Shown here piece by piece: positions 21,618-32,317 of a stretch of DNA of 64,000 nt. Made by a program: the position numbers and the translations under genes. Origin of the DNA: Eretmocerus hayati. Its lineage: Eukaryota > Arthropoda > Insecta > Hymenoptera > Aphelinidae. The first letter of the stretch is position 1; each line of letters starts with the position of its first letter. The notes under the pieces are model-generated. The model did no database searches and was not told where the DNA came from. It was given only the letters and a program-made list of their open reading frames with translations. Location: positions 191,499,344-191,563,343 of the forward strand of contig CM056742.1 in the NCBI GenBank assembly GCA_029851415.1. Direction: 5' to 3'.

Positions 21618-22561
21618 TAAGGTAAGTGTACCCAACTTGCCCCCATATGCCGATCTCGGGGATGGGCACTCTTTGGCCTCCCGGCAATTTTTTTTCACGT
21701 TTGTTATGTTGAAATATGAGAAAGAAAGTAGTTTGCATCGGCCCCGAATCATTCCTACGTTCTCCAGAAAATCTAAAGTCATTTTTCTATTTTTCGTGAT
21801 TGCTTAGCTAAGAAAGCACCGACTGAATCGCGTTCAGTAGAATCGGCGCCAAATTCTTCAAGTTTAACCAATTTTGACGTACTTTACCGCATTCGGTTCC
21901 TCGTCTTAAGACCTTCATGATTCCATTCTTCAAAATTGCAAAATTTGAATATGGAGCTGTTTTATGTGCAAAACACGGAGACGATTCGTGAACAAGGATG
22001 CCAACATCGGAGTGTACCTAACATGCCCCCATATGTTTATCTCGAAAGGGCGTGCAGAGCGACTTTTTTTACCACTCGCAACGTGTTTATCACGTCGAAA
22101 TGGGTCAGAAATAGTGTTTTGAACCATCGAAAAGCTCCAAATGTGCGTGCCTGGCGATAAAAACACTTTATCGCTGATTTCCATCATTTATTTCGGAAGA
22201 ATTGCGACAGTTCGGCTGCAATTGAAACAAATTGGACGTAGTTCAGTGCATTTTAAAGATCTTTAAACAAGCTTCGAAATGAACTGAAGCACGTTGAAAA
22301 TCTTTGAAGTAAACCAAAGTTATTAAGAAAAAGGCTTAATGGGGGCAAGTTGGGTACACACTTTTGAAAACTCTTAAAATCACCTTTTGGGAGAATTCAA
22401 ACAGTTTGGCTCCAGTTGGTTCAAATTGAATGTACTTCAACTTATTTTGAAGGTCTTGAGACAAGCTTTAAAATGAGCTAAGGTACGTTGGAAAATATGG
22501 AAATGGGCCAAAGTTATTAAGAAAATGGCTTAATGGGGGCAAGTTGGGTACACTGACCTTA
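21618..22561. mobile_element. TIR element with ends containing GTGTACCCAACTTGCCCCC
   Basis: The left end contains AGTGTACCCAACTTGCCCCC and the right end its inverse GGGGGCAAGTTGGGTACACT. The match extends outward to TAAGGT and ACCTTA, 29 bp with one mismatch. Related ends recur inside: GTGTACCTAACATGCCCCC near 22011 and GGGGGCAAGTTGGGTACACA near 22342. The element is therefore nested or internally duplicated. It contains no transposase; superfamily unassigned. Confidence 0.7.
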
Positions 22562-23170
22562 TATCATATAGTTAGCTGTCACCATACTTTCGAAACATAG
22601 TTAACTATTTGATGTGGCTAGTTATGTCTTGCATAGTTAGTGTTTTTGTTCGTTGTTAAGTCGATAAAAGCGTTTTTTAAAAGTTTTCTTTTACCAATTT
22701 TATTATGACGTAAAATATGAAAATCACCATCCGAAATCGTAAATTTTACAATGCCGGCGTCGTGATTTCTCCTCATTCAGCGTATAGGTCACCCGATTTC
22801 CCATTCTCAGTGTAATCATTCAATCAAAACTTTTTTCACACTAAAGGCGCGTTGCAGACCAGAGATCGCTCGTGCTCATCAGTTGGGTTTTTTGGAGACT
22901 TTCGCTGTCCTTCTCCTATAGTGGTAGCCAGCATTGCTGTGTAATTTCGCAATGGATGAATGTGCGGATGAAGGGTGCCCAAAACGAGAAACGTGCCTCG
23001 ACATCACGCATATATGTTCTCATCCATCATCACGACTATGAGTCGGGAAGGGGAGAGAATACGCGCCGATGAGCGCGCGCGGGGGAGCAATGGTGGCCGA
23101 GACAGACCAACAACTTATTGGTCGCATCAGTCTGCATCGGTCTATCTCTCATTCGAGTGTTTGCTGCGCA
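22562..23170. other. Non-coding spacer
   Basis: AT-rich at first, becoming GC-rich near 23050. No gene recognised. Confidence 0.4.
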
Positions 23171-23725
23171 CGGCTGCGGATCGTATATATAAGTATTAGT
23201 AGCCTCGTCTTGTTCGAGCGCGTGAACTGACGTGAACAACCATTGAACGCGTCAACATCTGGAGGATCGCTAGTCAACATTAGTTTGAGCATCGGATCGG
23301 CGACGATCAGTTGTTACATCAGTGCGAGAGCAGCCTGCACCGGACGATCCGTCGCCGCGCGTCGATCGCAACCACGTGCAGCTCGCCACGGCCGTAAACA
23401 AACACACGTGGCACCGCAGCGCTTGCAAGCATTTGTCTGCTGCAGGATATACCGCAAGGTGGCTCGCTTCCTTCCTGCCCTGCAGCCGCCATCCTGGCTC
23501 CAGCTTCGTCGGCCCGCGATGTCCTGAGGCCAGTTCAGCGACCGACGCCATTGGCCCGATGACCCGCACCTCATCGGTTCCACTCCTCCGAGGCCGTAGT
23601 CCCTCTTTTGGCCGGCATTAGCCGTTTGGCAGTGGGTCCATCGTCCCGCAACGCTATCCGAATTCCGAGGCGGTCCATCATCACACGTTGAACGTCGCGC
23701 GTACTGTATCTGCGCAACAACAGGT
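23171..23725 (+). promoter_or_regulatory. Candidate TATA promoter and transcribed exon of unknown function
   Basis: TATATAA at about 23186 is followed within ~40 nt by a GC-rich block running to a plausible donor, CAACAG|GTAACA, near 23722. Overlapping frames of 90-200 codons exist on both strands, but none is recognisable, and their overlap points to base composition. It could be a noncoding RNA, or a distal 5' exon for the PPAT gene downstream on the same strand. Confidence 0.25.
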
Positions 23726-26340
23726 AACACAGAGCCACTGCCGATATCGCAATCTCCAAGACGATATATTTGAACTCTTTTCACTTCCCACAACTCAGCT
23801 CGTCTACAGTTCCCACTTTGACAAAAGCCAAATTTCGAGCGCACGTGATGCTCGTACTGCATAAACCGAGAGCCATCGCGTCGTTGCGCCCAAATCATGC
23901 TCCCCGCATTACAATTTTTGAAAGCCATCGCAGCCATCCAACACTCGAGCGTCTTGCTGAATTTTTGATGAGCTACTTGTATCTCGAGATATTTCCAACC
24001 GGGCCGTTGAGTAACTCTTTCCTTGGTCGTATAATTGCTTGTTATAATTGCACACCAACATCGTCAATCTGAAGCTCGCTCGGTATAGAGGTGTTTGCAT
24101 TAGCACTAGTTGACGAGGGCCGTATGCATACACATAACAGATTTTCAAGATGTGACTCGCAGCCATAACTTGTCGTGCATCGTTCACTTATAATGACTGA
24201 TTGTCACCGCATGCATGATAACTCACTTGTTTCCATTTGTTATTCTCGTTTTTTCCAGCATCTTGCATACACAGCAATGAATATGATGAAGGTCTCAAAA
24301 ATAACACGATAATCACACAATGTTGCGAGCAAATTTACGCTTCTTTCGAGAGCTGCGCCGTGATTCAACCTCATTACGAACAGAGAAATTGCTCTCGGGT
24401 GTAGAAAATTTCACCGTTCGAGCATAAATATTCGCTGTTCAAACAATTGTTTTGCTATAATGCGAATAAAAGGACATCTATCTATCTATCTATCTATCTA
24501 TCTTCTCTGATTCTAAAACGTCAAATGGGCTGCGGCTCGGCGAGGTAATTCATTTCGATATCGCTCACTTCAACTCATTCTTTCCTTTCGATAATGATAG
24601 ATTACTCGTTTGCATTGCACGAAGCACTTCCGGAGTTTTGTTTCAAGACGGAGGTCCACAGCAGCTGCTAATAATGTTCAGTCTTGATCTTCAACACTTT
24701 CGAGTGCCGGGATTCAAAAAAATGCATGAATCATCGGACAGATAAACAAGAAAATCAGAGTCAGTTGATACTACTGCGAACGTTCCCCACTTCTTCGTTT
24801 TGAACCTTCTATTCTTCATGTTTTCTGTCACACCTTAAAATTTTGCCGCGGGTCTATGATCCAAGTTCCGGTGTTGATACATCTATAGGTGGATTATCAG
24901 GTCGACAGGCAACTATGTCCAAACTCATTGTACTCGAAATCGATGGGAATTACTGCATCGAGTGCTTTCCATTTTTTCATTCAGGAATTTCCGTGGGACT
25001 GAACAATCAAGATAGTCGAGGTCTGATAGTGTCGTGAATATGGGCCGCGATTGCGCACAAAATAGACTTGCGCCCACGAGATAAGTTGTGCCCCGTTGCA
25101 TGCAATCATTTTTTGCACCATCGCGATGAGAACACTCGACTTTGCGCGCGAGGCAAAATGCGAGAAGAGCCGCAGCCTTGCTCTTATTTAGCATGTCTCA
25201 GCAGTAGCAAGAGCATACGGCACACGTCCGATGAGAATCCGCGGAGGCAGCAGATTATATGCTTATCGTAATAAGACGGAGGGAGGGCATGTGTATCGAT
25301 ACGCGTCTTGGCGGTGGTCTAGCCTAGCGCGGTTACATGCAGCTGCGGCGACGATTGGCCCATGATTCTCGGATTACGCATTCCTGCTGCACCGATCTTG
25401 AGCGCGAGAAATGAAATCTTCGCATTTCGAAATTTCAGTCGCGAATAAAACTGTGCAACTTGCGGTGCGCTGTATGAGCTGTATTTTCGAATAATTTTTC
25501 ATCAAAAATTTCATCCGTCGGTATTCAATTTATAGACGCTAAAAATAGGGATTGACGATTTTTTGACCCACTATACAAACAAAAAAGACCATAAAGGTGA
25601 TTAAATGGAGTAGATTGACTCAAAACTACCGACGACGAAGTAGAAAATCTCAGTCACAACACTGGAGAGTTCGCTAAGAAATTCAATAAAACACTGTGTA
25701 TCGATCTCTTTACTATTGATTGGTCTTATCTTGATACCGAGGTAGGCGCATTGTGATGACTTGTGCGCTATTTTTACGCAGAAGGGGCACAGGAATAGTC
25801 GCTATCAAAAAATTTATCCAGTTGGACAGTTCGAGATCGCGGATGAAGCTTGCTATTTCGATCATTTGGGTCTTGACGCATATTCAAATTTTATTTGTGG
25901 CTACACGATCGCAAAACGATTGCAAAACGCCATACGTCAGTCTCCAGCGGATCCGGACGGCGTGATCAGATCGATCGGATTGAACTAGGCAAGTCAGCAA
26001 AATCGAGGCGGAAAAATTCCTCAAAGCGTATTCAGCGTTGAAGCACAGTGCAGATGCCACTCTCAACGATATCAGAGGCCGGTCGCGGGAGCAGATCGCG
26101 CGCAGGGGGTCCGCCGCTGACGCCGCGCTGCCACTCGTCAGCAGAGTTGCTCAATCGTGTTGACGTCTGTGGTATAGCTAACCACCTCGTAACCGATAAC
26201 TGTCTGTCGAAACATACTCGAATTCCATCTCCTCGTCATCTGGCAGGAGCTCCTTATCGACACTGATCCTCTTGCTTCTTGTCCACACAGGTATAGCGAG
26301 CCGTTCGCCGCGCGCTTGACGCAGCCTCGTCAGCAGCGTC
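23726..26340. other. Spacer and PPAT upstream region
   Basis: No recognisable gene. A (TATC)n microsatellite lies at about 24476-24502. The last ~300 bp before 26341 become GC-rich and should include the PPAT 5' UTR and promoter; I see no clear TATA box there. Confidence 0.4.
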
Positions 26341-29300
26341 ATGTCGTCGGAGGCGGGCTGCCCCGGGGGCCTCCTGGCCCGTCTGCGCCTCGACGACGCC
26401 GATTCAGCCAGGCCTGACCAAGAGCAGCAGCAGCAGCAACAAACCGGCGGCGAGTCGTCACCCATCAGTCAGGAGCCGAGCGTGGTGAGCGGGCTGACGC
26501 ACGAGTGCGGCGTGTTCGGGTGCATAGCCGCGGGCGACTGGCCCTCGTCGATCGACGTGCCGCAGGTGATCTGCCTGGGCCTGGTCGCGCTGCAGCACCG
26601 GGGCCAGGAGAGCGCGGGCATCGTCACGTCCGAGGGCGTCTGCGCCAAGTCGTTCCACGTGCACAAGGGCATGGGCATGATCAACAACATCTTCAACGAC
26701 GACAGCATGCGCAAGCTGCGCGGCAACCTGGGCATCGGTCACACGCGCTACAGCACCAGCGCCGCCAGCGAGGAGGTCAACTGTCAGCCGTTCGTCGTGC
26801 ACACGGCCCACGGCGCCCTGGCGGTCGCACACAACGGCGAGCTCGTCAACACCGAGTCGCTGCGCAAGATGGTCCTCGGCCGGGGCGTCGGCCTGTCCAC
26901 GCACTCCGACTCGGAGCTGATAACACAGGCGCTGTGCCTCAACCCGCCCGAGGGCGAACTCAACGGGCCCGACTGGCCCGCCCGGATCAAGCACCTCATG
27001 CAGCTGGCGCCGCTATCCTACTCGCTGGTCATCATGCAGCGCGATCGCATCTACGGGGTGCGCGACCCTTACGGCAACCGGCCCCTCTGCATCGGCAAGA
27101 TCGTGCCCGTCGGCAACCTGGGTGAGTATCCTGCGGCCCATTCAGGAATTCAACTGCCCTATGCTCCGTCGGAATCCCCGTTCTGATCTCTCGTCTGCGC
27201 AGGTCACGACCCGGAAGAGGACGACGACGACGAGGTGGAGGCCGAGGGCTGGGTCATATCGTCCGAGTCGTGTGGCTTCCTCAGCATCGGCGCGAGGTAC
27301 GTGCGCGAGGTCTTCCCCGGCGAGATCGTCGAGCTGACCCGCGAGGGCATCAAGACCATCGACATCGTCGAGAGGCCCAACAGCAAGCCCCAGGCATTCT
27401 GCATATTCGAGTACGTGTACTTCGCCCGCAGCGACAGCATTTTCGAAGGTGCGTATCACGTTCTCTGCAGCTCTGAAACAGTTGAAAGTACATGTACCAA
27501 ATGTGATCCGCAGGACAAATGGTGTACTCGGTGAGGATGCAGTGCGGCCGGGTGCTGGCGAGGGAGTCGCCCGTCGACGCGGACATCGTGAGCTCGGTGC
27601 CGGAGTCGGGTACGGCCGCGGCACACGGCTACGCCAGAGAGGTGAGTAGGTACAGCCGAGACGGCGTTTGAATCTCCCGCGACACCAATGAATCGCCAAC
27701 CCTTTGCAGTCCAAGATTCCCTTCGCCGAGGTGCTGTGCAAGAACAGGTACGTCGGCAGGACCTTCATCCAGCCCAGCACGAGGCTCAGGCAGCTCGGCG
27801 TGGCTAAAAAATTCGGCGCTCTCTCCGAGAACTGCAAGGGCAAGAAAGTCATACTCATCGACGACTCGATCGTGCGCGGTAACACCATCGGGCCGATCAT
27901 CAAGCTCCTCAAGGACGCTGGCGCCAAAGAGGTAAGACTCCGTTTCAGAAGAGCTGGCTGACCCCAACCTGGGGCTCCCGCCTAAGAGTCGATTGATGCC
28001 CGACCAAGACCGCGGACCAAGTTGAGCAAACCTTCATTACTCGGCATTCGAGTATTCTCCGGACGAAAAGCCTTGCAAGTTCTTTCCCGATATAATAGAT
28101 ATCGCGTTGGTATGCAAGATCTATAACTTTTAGAACTGATTGAGAATCCAGACGAAATGAATTGGTCCACTCTGACGGCACCGCCCAATGCTGGTAAAAG
28201 ACATTTTTCCCAATGACAACTTCATTTTTTATATCTTAAATCGATTTGAGTTTTTTCATTTCTCCTCTTGTAATCATTCATCTGAGAAAGACGGACTAGA
28301 CTTCGCATGAAGTTTTACTGTCATTTGAGTCTGCACGAGTCTACCTATATGTATGTACCACGTGCATTGAAGATTCAAGTACATCAACTCCTTTTATCAA
28401 ATTCATCGTGTTCATTATTACATGGCACTATTGATCAATTAAAGATGAAAGCACAAAGAATCTACAATGAGGCAGTCTTGAATCAGCAAGGAAAATCAAA
28501 GCTCACAACTTACGGTCTTGTTATTTGACGCAGATGTATAAAAAATCGTTCTTGGAAAATGAGTCATCACTTTCTCGTAGATACTTTTACTCTCAAATGA
28601 GATCACATGGGCTTCGGCTTTTCAAAGAATTCTGCCCACAAAAGAAAACCCACATTCTTTCCGGAGGCAAAGTGACAGCCCTGGTGAAAATAATTCCGTG
28701 GGATCCCACGGGAATTCGTGAGATCTGGCCCTGGGATCATTTTTAATCTTGGTATTTGCAAAATCTGGCATCGGAGACGCGTTGCATGCAAATTTCGACC
28801 ATAATCGACCAAATTTGACCATTTTCCGAGGAACAATGATCGAAATTGGTAAGCTGCACGGATACGTCTTTAGATGCCAAATTTTGCAAGTATCAAGATT
28901 AGAAAACTTTCCCAGCGCCAGGTCTCACAAATTTCCATGGGACTTTGTGGATCCCATGGGGTCTTACGGATTTATTTTCAGCAGGAAGTAAATTTTCAAT
29001 TACATAATTAATTCAAGCTGCAAGCAATTGATTCTTCTCTGAATCCATAGAAACGCACGATCGAAACATGGAGGTGTCGGTAATACCACAGAAGGAAACA
29101 AAAGTGCCTTCATCTTGTTTTTTGCTCAAGTTTGAGAAGTGGACGTCGTTTTTTGAAGGGGTTTCATGAGGCGCACCACAAATTGGTCAAAATTATGAGT
29201 CAGAACTAGAATTCAGCCTATTCCGAATGCGAATTTCGATTCCCTCAGGAAATCTAAATGAATTTTTCAAGGGAATTTCCCATACACCAACGTTTTCCTC

Positions 29301-29642
29301 CTCGACATGAGGCTGTAGGATGTCACCGATCACTGATCTTCCTTTCGCTTGATTCTGGTACATGCACAGGTTCACATCCGGATAGCCTCGCCACCTCTCA
29401 AGTACCCATGCTACATGGGCATCAACATCCCGACGCGCGAGGAGTTGATCGCCAACAGGCTCGACAACATCAAACTGGCCAAGCACGTGGGCGCCGACAG
29501 TCTGACGTACCTCTCGGTCGAGGGGTTGGTGCAAGCGGTCCGACACGGCATGGACAACCGCGAGAGCAGCTACATCGGGCACTGCACCGCTTGCCTCACC
29601 GGCGAGTATCCCGACGAGCTCGCAAGCAATCTCACCTGGTGA
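26341..29642 (+). CDS. PPAT: PPAT, amidophosphoribosyltransferase (glutamine PRPP amidotransferase)
   Basis: First committed enzyme of de novo purine synthesis: it makes 5-phosphoribosylamine from PRPP and glutamine (called Prat in flies). Exons: 26341-27121, 27203-27448, 27514-27641, 27710-27931 and 29370-29642. All junctions are GT..AG and keep frame, giving 549 aa, the normal family length. A Gln-rich propeptide precedes THECGVFGC; Cys56 is the expected N-terminal nucleophile after processing. [22 protein letters not shown] and VAHNGELVN are class-II glutaminase motifs. [13 protein letters not shown] (residues 432-444) is the PRPP-binding loop. Cysteines in [14 protein letters not shown] and GHCTACLTG fit the [4Fe-4S] ligands. 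Coding exons are very GC-rich. Divergent from PAICS at the left end of the window. Confidence 0.97.
27932..29369. repeat. PPAT intron 4 with a ~300-bp foldback
   Basis: The only long PPAT intron. Near 28683-28800 and 28838-28976 lie inverted arms. TTTTTAATCTTGGTATTTGC faces GCAAGTATCAAGATTAGAAA, and CATCGGAGACGCGTTGCATG faces GCACGGATACGTCTTTAGATG in part. The left arm itself holds the small palindrome CCGTGGGATCCCACGG. No ORF of note. Confidence 0.55.
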
Positions 29643-30549
29643 CAGTCGCAACCGCCAATCACGTGAACCCCTTCCTAGACTATTTCGAGTTACGGAATAG
29701 TTCGACGCTTCGGCAGGTATTTGCTCTGGACCACAGAGACATTCGATGCTGATTCGATCCGCGGCTGGATCGCAATCGTGCATAACCCGTCCCTATACGT
29801 TGTGCTACGTTGGATCCATCTGATGAATGGACGATGATGAGCGATCTTAGCTAACAATTTCCAATGAGGAATAGCCCAATCGTAAGAGAGGCGAGAGGCC
29901 ACTAATGGCCTAGACGAACTGGTCAGGGACACAGTTATTTGTGTTACTGACTGCTCATCGATGTTAATGACACCCTGTTCCACAATTGCTCGTTTGCAAG
30001 ATGTGTAAAGCGTTGTGTATGTATAGGTACCTTATACATGTAATGCCAATCATCTCTGAACGATATTTTTTCAGTTTATATAATGTGCAAGAGTATTATG
30101 TACATCAATTTCTTATCCTCCATTATTTCAAGTATAATTAGTTTTAATATTTAGAATAGGTGTAAAAATGTTGATGAAAATTCATCTTTGGAATCTAATA
30201 AGGGCTAAGTAAGGATGGCCTTTGAATATGCAATCTTTCAAAGTCATACCACATGACTGAGTTGTATCATTATATGTAAATATTTTGCTCAGCAGTCATA
30301 AGTGAATTGATTTCTCTGTCCACCCAATGAAATGATTCTTACATAAGTTATTATTCTCAAGCAATGAAAACTCATATTATTCATTGAATAGAAGGCTTTT
30401 TGAAAAATATGTATCACCATGTGATACATAACAAGTTGTTTGGCTCTCAGCATTCAAAAATCCATAGTCTTATCCTGAATAACTGCCTGCTTCAAGAAAT
30501 TAAAAAACTTCAAAATGAAATGAATTGCTGTCTCAGTATTACCTTCAAT
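29643..30549. other. Convergent 3' region between PPAT and GTF3C6
   Basis: AT-rich tail-to-tail spacer that must hold both 3' UTRs and transcription ends. No canonical AATAAA was found for PPAT; the variant signal is unresolved. No gene recognised. Confidence 0.5.
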
Positions 30550-31600
30550 CTATGTCAAACCATCGGTTGAAGTTGAAGGACCTGGATCCATCACAGTCAC
30601 TTCATCAGAGGCTCCAAATATTCCTGAGCTATTCTGATCAAAAGTTTGTTGGGTGGATTTTGCATCCTCCGCTTCTGTATTATTCTCATCATTGGTACTG
30701 CAATTGACTATTCTTGTTGTTTCATCATCAGTATCTGCATACTTGTACATTGCAAATGGATTATCTTCATCAGACTCGGATTCTGGCTCAAATCCCCGTT
30801 GACGCAGCTCTTTACGGAATTCCTGCTTTTTCAGATATTTGTGCAGAGCCTCTAACCTCTGATTTCTCGATTCTTGCCAGAATTGTAGGGCTAAAATAGC
30901 AGAAGGTTAGACTTTTCCACAGTAGTTTTCAAATTAAGCGTAGAAATTTGTTTCATGAAATACCTTCATCTTGATACTTTGGAGCAACACCGGCTTCACT
31001 CAATGTATCCATGTTGGGAATGCTTTTCGAATGCTGAGAATCTCCAACAACTTCATAGCGCGGTACAATGAATGCTCTCTGCATTCTTAGAAGTTTCCTT
31101 GATTTTGCAAAGTATTTCAACTGAGGGACCTTGTCAAAAACAGGGTCGTCAATGACTGGGTTGTCATCTTTATCAAAGAACAGATATGTGCCAACAGCAT
31201 CTTCATAATTTCCTTCAAAAAACTGAAAAAATAAAATACCTGTTGTAGAAATTATTGAGAATTATTCATAACAATGTCAATTTGCATGAGCGTTAAAATT
31301 TTCAAGGATTTGTGACGTTGAAATTTCAAGTCAATGTTCTTTTCCAATCAATTTCATTATCTCATGAGATAAGGAGTGAACAACCTGGTATCGAGTAATC
31401 CTATTCATTTAAGAAAAAGCACAGAAAAAGGTAAAGACCTTGCCATTAACTTGCATGACAGGATGATCGGAGTCCAGCCCAAGCATGTCCACTTTGAGAT
31501 TTCGATCGCTAAAAACATCACTTGTTGTGCAATTATCAAACTCGACGTAAACGAAGATTTCTTCTTCGTCCTCTTCAAGCTCGGAATCAGAATGAGACAT
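30550..31600 (-). CDS. GTF3C6: General transcription factor 3C polypeptide 6 (TFIIIC subunit 6)
   Basis: Subunit of TFIIIC, which recruits Pol III to tRNA genes. Minus-strand exons: 31600-31439, 31222-30964 and 30890-30550; in frame, 253 aa. The N-terminal half matches the TFIIIC sub6 domain: an acidic start, then IFVYVEFDN, LGLDSDHPVMQVNGK and FFEGNYEDAVGTYLFF with the conserved acidic/Tyr pattern, followed by LKYFAKSRKLLRMQRAF. The C-terminal ~110 residues contain a basic segment (KYLKKQEFRKELRQRGFEPE) and then a Ser/Asp/Glu-rich tail, which I do not remember from vertebrate GTF3C6. The donor after exon 1 is GTCTTT, an unusual but valid GT. Head-to-head with SDAD1. The subunit assignment rests on the first 100 residues. 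Confidence 0.82.
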
Positions 31601-32317
31601 TCTGTCATCAGATCAGAAGTGAATTTTCTATATGGAAATTCGGAACGTCGGATGTTTTTTTTAAGGTTATTCCTACATGTCGAAGACTTCGACATGATCA
31701 CATTCGACGCCGGTGAATTTACCGGGTCATCAAATGTGATCAAATGTAAACAATCACAGGGTCCCTAGAAGGAACAGTCATGGCTGCTCGGCTGCTGGCG
31801 CCGCGCGCCGCTGCCCGAAACATGGACCTAGGGATATACCCTCCCTACATGGAGCACCCTGGACCGCTGCACCTGCACTGGAACTGGACTATGGACTTGG
31901 CGCCAGCCGCCAGAGCGCACCACCAGCCATGCTCTATGATTGGCCAATCTGCGATGAGAGGTGTGATCCATGGCCATATATGCTACCATGACCTGCCATA
32001 CAATTTAGTAGTTGTTGGTAGTTGTTAGTATTGCACGTGCGATTGTTATTAAAATATTGTGAGGTGCTTTTAAGTGCACCCGGTGATGCGCTAAGTATAC
32101 TGTCAGAAGAGGGTATCAACTATTACCGATATCGTATTTACAAGCCCACTGCATGGTATTTTTGGAACATCGGAGCTGCGGCGACTCATTCCTAACCTTG
32201 TCAACAGGTGAAATCAATATTCTCAACGACATTATCAACGACATTACTCACTCTTACTCGATTTGCTAACATCAATTTTTTCCAAATCAGGTATCTGAAT
32301 GACTTCAGAGTCTAGCA
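31601..32317. promoter_or_regulatory. Shared bidirectional promoter of GTF3C6 and SDAD1
   Basis: 717 bp separate the two divergent start codons. A perfect 21-bp palindrome CATGTCGAAG-A-CTTCGACATG lies at 31676-31696. Directly beyond it, TGATCACATT is answered by AATGTGATCA near 31733. A GC-rich block at 31780-31930 contains an 82-codon ORF listed separately. A possible 5'-UTR intron for SDAD1 runs from AACAG|GTGAAA (about 32208) to AAATCAG before 32291. Confidence 0.5.
31780..32028 (+). CDS. Unassigned 82-codon ORF in the shared promoter
   Basis: Starts in a GC-rich island and contains Ala/Arg-rich residues, then a Pro/His/Trp-rich stretch (YMEHPGPLHLHWNWT). I do not recognise it. It ends 290 nt before the SDAD1 start codon, so it may be an upstream ORF, an N-terminal exon of an unknown gene (GAGAG|GTGTGA is a possible donor near 31961), or chance. 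Confidence 0.2.
   Translation: MAARLLAPRAAARNMDLGIYPPYMEHPGPLHLHWNWTMDLAPAARAHHQPCSMIGQSAMRGVIHGHICYHDLPYNLVVVGSC

Noticed and set aside
23314..23937. 207-codon minus-strand ORF
   Set aside because: It overlaps long frames on the other strand in a GC-rich block, has no recognisable domain and no splice or start context. It is best explained by composition.
26458..26994. 178-codon ORF antisense to PPAT exon 1, and similar antisense frames at 44538-45377 and 45067-45531
   Set aside because: Shadows of GC-rich coding exons; the sense frames match conserved proteins with correct splice sites.
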